A stretch of DNA of 9,885 bases from Lentisphaeria bacterium (GTDB taxonomy: Bacteria > Verrucomicrobiota > Lentisphaeria > Oligosphaerales > JAFGRS01): contig JAFGRS010000496.1 of assembly GCA_016935045.1 (NCBI GenBank), positions 1 through 9,885 of the forward strand. The letters are read 5' to 3'. Position numbers and translations under genes: made by a program. This document shows positions 5,046 to 9,885 of the stretch, in pieces. Within the stretch, counting starts at the first letter, position 1. Each line of letters begins with the position of its first letter. The notes below the pieces were generated by a model. The model was not told where the DNA came from, made no database searches, and saw only the letters and a list, made by a program, of their open reading frames with translations.

Positions 5046-5590
5046 GGCACGGTCTCCCCTGCCTGCTGTGTCCGGTCCGACGACGGCGGCTCCGAAAGGA
5101 GGTCGGCGGCAATGCCTTCCGTCTCTTCCGGCGCTTCCCAGAACGCCTTGGCCCATTCGATGATGACACGCTCGTTCCACCACAGCAGGTCCGAGAGCAG
5201 TTGCGTGTAGTTCAGCCTGGCGCCCTTCGCCTGAACCACCCGGACCAACGGTACGATGTGCTCCGGGATCTCGTCCCGGTCGCAGGCAAGCAGGCGCAGG
5301 AAGCGTCCCTCGATGCTGCCGTGCTCCGAGGTGAAGGCGCGCAGCACATCCCCGAGCGTACGGTCGTCCTCGGTTGCCGTTTCGGGTGCCGCGGCCCAAA
5401 GCCCGGCCACGGTCTCGAACGCCCGGTGGCCGATGGCCCCCGGGAAGCCGCCCAGGAGCGGCCAGGCGCGCGGGCGCCGGGCTTCGCTGAGGATGCCGCG
5501 CAATGCCGCCAGCGCCCCGCGGTCCTCCCTGTACCGCTGCAGGTAGACCAGAAAACGCGCGGCCTGCTCATTCCATCCTGCCGTGCTCAT
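5042..5590 (-). CDS. cse2: Cascade small subunit Cse2 (CasB/Cas11)
   Basis: Cse2 is the small helical subunit (two copies in E. coli Cascade) that lines the belly of the complex and stabilises the displaced target strand. The 182-residue product is predicted to be all-helical, with family-like segments GALAALRGILSEA (25-37), SIEGRFLRLLACDRDEIPEH (92-111), LVRVVQAKG (115-123) and LNYTQLLSDLLWWNE (126-140), which resemble the E. coli pattern of an arginine-rich helix, then the conserved L..DL..W helix. The open frame extends upstream, but ATG at 5590 is set by a strong AGGAGG (5598-5603) seven bases away and by a 4-bp ATGA overlap with the cas8e stop. Its 3' end overlaps cas6e by 4 bp. Residues 163-182 form a polar, probably disordered tail. 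Family divergence is high, so position in the operon contributes to the call. Confidence 0.92.
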   Translation of the reverse strand: MSTAGWNEQAARFLVYLQRYREDRGALAALRGILSEARRPRAWPLLGGFPGAIGHRAFETVAGLWAAAPETATEDDRTLGDVLRAFTSEHGSIEGRFLRLLACDRDEIPEHIVPLVRVVQAKGARLNYTQLLSDLLWWNERVIIEWAKAFWEAPEETEGIAADLLSEPPSSDRTQQAGETVP

Positions 5591-7125
5591 TCGTTCTCCT
5601 CCTCTGTTTGCGCAGTGACGCCCGGTCCGCTCTCCGTGGGTTCCCGGAACAGTACCTTCAGCCCAAGAACGTATGCCTTCATCTGCCGGGGCGTGCCATG
5701 GGGACAGGCAAGGTTGTAGGCGTCGCGGGCAGCCGCGGCAAGGGCATGGCCCCAAACGGTGCCCGACCACGACGGTTCGGCCTCTCGGGATGCGCAGAGC
5801 AGGTCAGGGTTCTCCACCACCGCCAGGAGGTCGCTCAGATGGTGCTCTGCTGCCGTCCAGAAGTGCATGGCGGCCATCTGTTTCACCCTGTTGCCGCGTT
5901 TCCACTGGTCCCGTTCCAACTCGTCCTTCTGCTCGCGGCGGTAGGCGGCGAGCGCCCGCCCCAGGCGGAGTGCCCAGCGGTCCGCATGGCGCACGCCCTG
6001 CTCGTAGACCCTCTGGCCCGCCGTCCCGAGCATGGCCGCGGGAAGGTGGAAGACCGCTTCGATGGTATCCACAAGCTTCGCCTTGTCCGCGATCAGCCCA
6101 CCGACCCAGATATCACAGGACTGCTCCGGTTCCACATGGCACAGGGCAAGGGGTCCCCCAAGGACATCGTGCCCCCCTCGGTCCAGTACGGTGATCGCGG
6201 AGACTTCACGCCAGACAGCCTTGGCTGGCGAGAGCGAGAGGGCCTGCCTCTCGATGGACCCGTCTCGTGGTCGCGCCACGACGGTCGCACAGGCCTCCCG
6301 CCAGAGTGGGTAGCCGTCATAGGTGAGGCCCTGTCCGAGTGCCAGGAGTGCCGATCGCTCCAGCTGGACCGTGCGACTCATGGGGACGAGGCGCCCAAGG
6401 TATGTGCAGCATGCATTGGAACGGTCCCTTGCTGACTCCGGCGGATGTTCCCAAATGGGAGCCCCCCATGCCACCGAACGTAGTTCGATGTCCTCCCGGG
6501 TCAGGAGATTGCGTCTCACGCTCTCTGCCAGGGTGGAGCCAACGATATAGGTATGGGCCAGGGACTTGATGACGCACGGCGCATGGTTGCTGGACCGCCC
6601 AGTGGGAGTCCCGCTCCATAGCAGATCGGCAACGAGTCCGCCGGGGGAGAAGTTCTGGTATGTGATCAGCATCAGACACACCTGGGACGGAGTGAACTGC
6701 CGCTGACTCCCGCCCGCGTTGTCGAAGAGCGTGGTGTTGTTCCCGCTCGCCAGGGCGAGGTCCAGCTTGCTGAGGGAGTCCCCCTCGTCGCCGCCAGTGG
6801 CATTGGGGGGCCTCAGCCCCTTCACCTGCAGGAATCTCTGACCTTCGCCGAAGAGTTCGAAGGCATGGCGCCAGCGTTCGAGGTAGGCCAGGGCAGCGGC
6901 GGGGAGGCGTTCCCCGCAGGTGCGCCAGTCGGCGCGGTCCCCGGGGCCGTCGAGGGCGGCCTGGGCGACGCAAATGAGCAGGCGCATCAGGGCGATGCGT
7001 TCGTGAGGGCGCACGGCCAGGTCGCGGATTTCTTGTCCCTGGCCAAATGCCTCCGTCAGGCTCACCAGGCCGTTCCGGCCATCCTCCCAGACCACCGGAA
7101 TCCACGGGTCAGTCGTCAAGTTCAT
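5587..7125 (-). CDS. cas8e: Cascade large subunit Cas8e (CasA/Cse1)
   Basis: Cas8e recognises the PAM, starts target unwinding and recruits Cas3. The 512-residue length is close to the E. coli protein (502). It begins MNLTTDPWIPVVWEDGR, the near-universal Cse1 opening (NLL...PWIPV), and continues with VSLTEAFGQGQEIRDLA (21-37). Later blocks include LASGNNTTLFDNA (125-137), the PSQVCLMLITYQNFSPGG segment (146-163), the WSGTPTGRSSNH loop (170-181) and TYLGRLVPMSRTVQL (241-255), all recognised Cse1 features; the remainder is consistent with the C-terminal four-helix bundle. The ATG at 7125 lies inside the end of cas3, overlapping it by 17 bp, with GGGGGAG some ten bases upstream. The stop overlaps the cse2 start by 4 bp. 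The protein appears full length with no frameshift. Confidence 0.96.
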   Translation of the reverse strand: MNLTTDPWIPVVWEDGRNGLVSLTEAFGQGQEIRDLAVRPHERIALMRLLICVAQAALDGPGDRADWRTCGERLPAAALAYLERWRHAFELFGEGQRFLQVKGLRPPNATGGDEGDSLSKLDLALASGNNTTLFDNAGGSQRQFTPSQVCLMLITYQNFSPGGLVADLLWSGTPTGRSSNHAPCVIKSLAHTYIVGSTLAESVRRNLLTREDIELRSVAWGAPIWEHPPESARDRSNACCTYLGRLVPMSRTVQLERSALLALGQGLTYDGYPLWREACATVVARPRDGSIERQALSLSPAKAVWREVSAITVLDRGGHDVLGGPLALCHVEPEQSCDIWVGGLIADKAKLVDTIEAVFHLPAAMLGTAGQRVYEQGVRHADRWALRLGRALAAYRREQKDELERDQWKRGNRVKQMAAMHFWTAAEHHLSDLLAVVENPDLLCASREAEPSWSGTVWGHALAAAARDAYNLACPHGTPRQMKAYVLGLKVLFREPTESGPGVTAQTEEENE

Positions 7126-9751
7126 CGTCGTCGTTCTCCCCCGCGGGCCAGCGGGTTTGGGCCGCCGGTGCGTCGCGGTGAATGCAGACTCCCTGTTCGG
7201 GCTGGTAGCTCAGGCAGGACGCACCGCCGCCGGGCAGGAACGTCAGTGTTCCATCCGGCTCGACGAGGCCGGCCGCGACCTCCCCTCCGACGTACTCCCG
7301 CAACCAGGACATGCCGTGCTGAAGTCCCGGTGTGGCGCACCACCGCGGCACGCGGACCAGGTTGCGGTGGATGGCGCGAGCAACCGCTACGTCCCATGCA
7401 TCCGTGCGGACCTCGCACGCGGTACCATCCAGCAGTTCCACGCCCAGCGCACGGAGGGTGTTCTGTCCCGGCAATGGCCAGCAGCGCCGCAGCGGCAGCA
7501 GCATGGCCGAGGGCATGCTGTTCCAGCGGGTCTGGACGCCTTCGTCGTCGTCGAGGGGCACTTGCCACGGGTTGCTGTTGCTAAGGGCTGCCTGACGCAG
7601 CGTGGCGGCGCGCGATTCCAGTTCGAGGCGGAGTTTGCGCCAGGCGGGCGGTTCTTCCGGGAGCGGGGCGTAGGTCGCCTCGAGGATCGGCCGAATGTCC
7701 TTCGGGAGAGAGAGTGTGTCGCGGCAAGACCATTGCTCGAGGCTGCGCAGGAGGACGTACGGCGCATAGACCCGCGCGCTCCGGCCGAAAGCCGCCTGGA
7801 TCTCGCTTGCCGAAGCGGTGCGAAATCCAGCCGCATCCAGGGCCGGCGCGGCAATCCAGACGCGGCACTCGGCTCCCGGGGGGCGACGGCGCTCGTGGCG
7901 CCAGAGCCGGCCGATGCGCTGCAGCAGCATGTCGGTGGGGGCGAGGTCCGTGATGAGCAGATCGGCATCGATGTCGACGCTCTGTTCGGCAACCTGGGTC
8001 GAAACCAGTACGCAGCCGTTGGCGGGGCGTGGCCGGTCGTCCTTACCGAGCCGCTCCATCCACTCGTCTTCGAGTTGCTCCCGGCGGAACAGGGGGAAGC
8101 GGGCGTGCAGGAGGCCGATCGCAGGCCCCCCGGCTCGGTTCCTGGCCTTGAGTTGTCGGTAGGTCCCCTGGGCCTCGTCCACCGTGTTGCGGATCCACAG
8201 CACACACTCTCCCCCTTCGGCCCGGGCCATGCACAGGTCGGCCAGGTGATCCGGCGGACGCATCAGGATATGGACATCCCGGGTGGGTCCGGTTGGGACC
8301 GGGAACTGCCCCAGGCCATCGGACTCATGGAGTTTGCAGCTGAGTAGGGGATAGGCTTCCGAAACGGGCTCGCCCGGGGCCAGTCCCAGCAGGTCCCGCC
8401 TCCGGGCGGCCGTCAAGGTTGCCGAGAGGACGATGACCGTGGCGCCGAGTTGGCGGAGACGGCGGACGAGCACGTCCACCAGCGTGCCCGTGTAGAGGTC
8501 ATAGGAATGAACCTCGTCCAGGACGACGACCTTGCCGGCCAGGGCAAACTGGCGCACCGGGAAGTGCCTGGCGGCGACCACGCCCAACAGCGCCTGGTCC
8601 ACGGTGCCGACACCGAAGGGCGCCAGCAGGGCGCGGCGGGGCGATGCGAACCAGTCCCTGCCGTCGTGGCGGCCCTCGCCCGCGGCGCCGCTTCCTTCGG
8701 TCGTTCCCGTCGCGATCTCGATGCCATCGAGCAGCCAGGAATTGCCGTGAATCAGCCTCGTCTTCGCCCCCGGCGCCAGCCGCTGCAACCAGTCCTCCAC
8801 GCGGCGATGGATGCGGTTGCTGGTGGTCTGGGTGGGCAGGGCGAAGTAGAGGCCGGTTGCCTGGCCTCGGCGCATGAGGTGGTACGCGGCGGCCAGGGCG
8901 GCCTCGGTCTTGCCGCAGCCCATGGGGCCCTCGACGACGCAGATCCCGCGGCCGGTCGCCGCTTCCACGAGGGCCGTCTGGAGAGGCGCCGGGGGGAACG
9001 GGAAAAGGTCCGTGAACCGCAACCCGGCCGGGACCGCGGGCAGGCCGAAGCTCAATCGGCGTATCTGCTTCGCCGCACGCTCCTGGATCTCGCGGTCCGT
9101 CAGTACCAGGCTTGGCGGGAAGGTCCTCTCATCCGAGGCCAGCCAATCCGCCACGGCAATGAGGCCGGCATGGAACCACAGGCAGGCGCTCTCCCAAGGA
9201 TCCTGTCCCCGGGGCGGTGCCGCCGGCAAGGGCCCGAAGTCACGCAGGAGTTCGGTCACGAGACGCCGGCGCTCTGCCTCCCAGGCGGGTCCCCCATCGG
9301 CGAGGGGCCCGAGGCGTTCGCCCTTCAGCCTGCCGTGGTGAGCACCGACAATGACGGCCCAGAACCGCAGAGGCGAATCCTGGCCAAGCAGGCTTTGAAG
9401 AACGCGCTGACCGACCTTGGCATGATCCTCCTCGGTGCCGGCGAGCATGGCCGGAAAGATGCCGTGACCCGTCAGCCAGGCGGCGCATTTCTTCTGGAAC
9501 CCGGGAGAGACTTTCCCGATGTCGTGCAGGGCCGCCAGGCATACCCCGACGGCCGGAAGGGTCACCTCGACGAGCCAGGGCGGCAGGTCTCCCGTCAGCA
9601 AACGCGCAACGACCCCGGCTGTGCGGCAGTGCTGCAGCACCGAGATCCCCGGTCGGCCGCGCTCGGTTGTCTTGGCCCAGCACTGCTCGTGGGGGGGAAC
9701 GGGCGGCGGACCATTGGGAACTTCGGATTCTCGCCGGAGGGTGAGTGGCAT
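7109..9751 (-). CDS. cas3: CRISPR-associated helicase-nuclease Cas3, type I-E
   Basis: Cas3 is the interference effector: a 3'-5' single-strand DNA translocase with an HD nuclease that degrades DNA bound by Cascade. The 880-residue protein matches the E. coli length (888). The HD domain is N-terminal: His41 in LQHCRTAG, His76-Asp77 in LHDIGKVSPGFQ, His110, His138-His139 in GAHHGR and the DWLAS motif at Asp202. The superfamily 2 helicase follows: Walker A GPMGCGKT (275-282), ALPTQTTSNRI (304-314), DEVH (412-415), SAT (443-445), STQVAEQSVDIDADLL (584-599) and QRIGRLWRH (611-619). All catalytic motifs are intact. It is the first gene of the operon, its ATG preceded by GGGAG at five bases, and it overlaps cas8e by 17 bp. 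The reading frame has no internal stop. Confidence 0.97.
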   Translation of the reverse strand: MPLTLRRESEVPNGPPPVPPHEQCWAKTTERGRPGISVLQHCRTAGVVARLLTGDLPPWLVEVTLPAVGVCLAALHDIGKVSPGFQKKCAAWLTGHGIFPAMLAGTEEDHAKVGQRVLQSLLGQDSPLRFWAVIVGAHHGRLKGERLGPLADGGPAWEAERRRLVTELLRDFGPLPAAPPRGQDPWESACLWFHAGLIAVADWLASDERTFPPSLVLTDREIQERAAKQIRRLSFGLPAVPAGLRFTDLFPFPPAPLQTALVEAATGRGICVVEGPMGCGKTEAALAAAYHLMRRGQATGLYFALPTQTTSNRIHRRVEDWLQRLAPGAKTRLIHGNSWLLDGIEIATGTTEGSGAAGEGRHDGRDWFASPRRALLAPFGVGTVDQALLGVVAARHFPVRQFALAGKVVVLDEVHSYDLYTGTLVDVLVRRLRQLGATVIVLSATLTAARRRDLLGLAPGEPVSEAYPLLSCKLHESDGLGQFPVPTGPTRDVHILMRPPDHLADLCMARAEGGECVLWIRNTVDEAQGTYRQLKARNRAGGPAIGLLHARFPLFRREQLEDEWMERLGKDDRPRPANGCVLVSTQVAEQSVDIDADLLITDLAPTDMLLQRIGRLWRHERRRPPGAECRVWIAAPALDAAGFRTASASEIQAAFGRSARVYAPYVLLRSLEQWSCRDTLSLPKDIRPILEATYAPLPEEPPAWRKLRLELESRAATLRQAALSNSNPWQVPLDDDEGVQTRWNSMPSAMLLPLRRCWPLPGQNTLRALGVELLDGTACEVRTDAWDVAVARAIHRNLVRVPRWCATPGLQHGMSWLREYVGGEVAAGLVEPDGTLTFLPGGGASCLSYQPEQGVCIHRDAPAAQTRWPAGENDDDELDD

Positions 9752-9885
9752 GACCTCTCCCGCGTATTCTGAAGACCCTCATTGCCTTACGGTAGCACGC
9801 CCCTGGCAGGGCGCAAACTCCTGCGCGAGGGTGGATGGCGGCGGCACACCGCAAACGGGGATCAGGGCTCGGTGTTCGACCGGCA
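9752..9885 (-). promoter_or_regulatory. Upstream region of the cas operon with weak promoter candidate
   Basis: No convincing gene is visible in these 134 bp before cas3, so the operon promoter is expected here. The best candidate on the minus strand is TTGCGC (9816-9811), a 16-bp spacer and TACCGT (9794-9789), with a start point near 9782, about 30 nt before the ATG. Each hexamer matches the consensus at only three positions, so the promoter is probably weak or activator-dependent. An inverted repeat lies between the hexamers. The region may continue beyond the right edge. Confidence 0.35.
9801..9811. repeat. Short inverted repeat in the candidate cas promoter
   Basis: CCCTG and CAGGG are perfect complements around a single central base (9806). 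The element fills most of the spacer of the candidate cas promoter, a position suited to a repressor or activator. With arms of only 5 bp in GC-rich DNA, it could also be chance. Confidence 0.35.

Noticed and set aside
8450..9772. 440-codon plus-strand open frame
   Set aside because: It is antisense to the HD and helicase domains of cas3, which carry full catalytic motifs.
9240..9854. 204-codon minus-strand frame starting upstream of cas3
   Set aside because: It overlaps the cas3 HD domain in another frame and has shadow-type composition.

Overview
The window is a nearly complete type I-E CRISPR-Cas locus on the minus strand of a GC-rich bacterium. The dense, overlapping gene packing and the E. 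coli-like Cascade proteins fit a Gram-negative such as a member of the Pseudomonadota, but nothing in the window fixes the taxon. No rRNA, tRNA, transposase or plasmid/phage gene is visible.

Layout, in transcription order (right to left): an upstream region with a weak candidate promoter (9752-9885); cas3 helicase-nuclease (9751-7109); cas8e/cse1 (7125-5587); cse2/cas11 (5590-5042); cas6e (5045-4425); an unnamed HEAT-repeat/four-cysteine/PD-(D/E)XK nuclease gene (4370-3462); cas7e (3399-2305); cas5e (2315-1626); cas1 (1629-790); cas2 (793-437); a ~100-bp leader with a good sigma70-type promoter (335-436); and the leader-proximal end of a CRISPR array (334-1) with six identical 29-bp repeats and five 32-bp spacers. 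The array probably runs on past the left edge.

The standard genes form a working set. Cas1-Cas2 acquire spacers at the leader end. Cas6e cuts the repeat RNA to give crRNAs with the 8-nt handle AUGGUCCG. Cas8e, Cse2, Cas7e, Cas5e and Cas6e form Cascade, and Cas3 degrades the bound target. All catalytic motifs checked are present, so the system looks intact.

Two things differ from the E. coli arrangement. cas6e lies before cas7e-cas5e instead of after them. Between cas6e and cas7e sits an extra gene of about 302 codons encoding HEAT-like repeats, a CxxC...CxxC module and a PD-(D/E)XK-type nuclease domain. Every other adjacent gene pair overlaps by 4-17 bp, whereas this gene has gaps of 54 and 62 bp on its two sides, as expected of a later insertion into a compact operon. 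It is the best candidate for an undescribed component: an accessory effector nuclease of Cascade, or a functional substitute for Cas4, which type I-E lacks.
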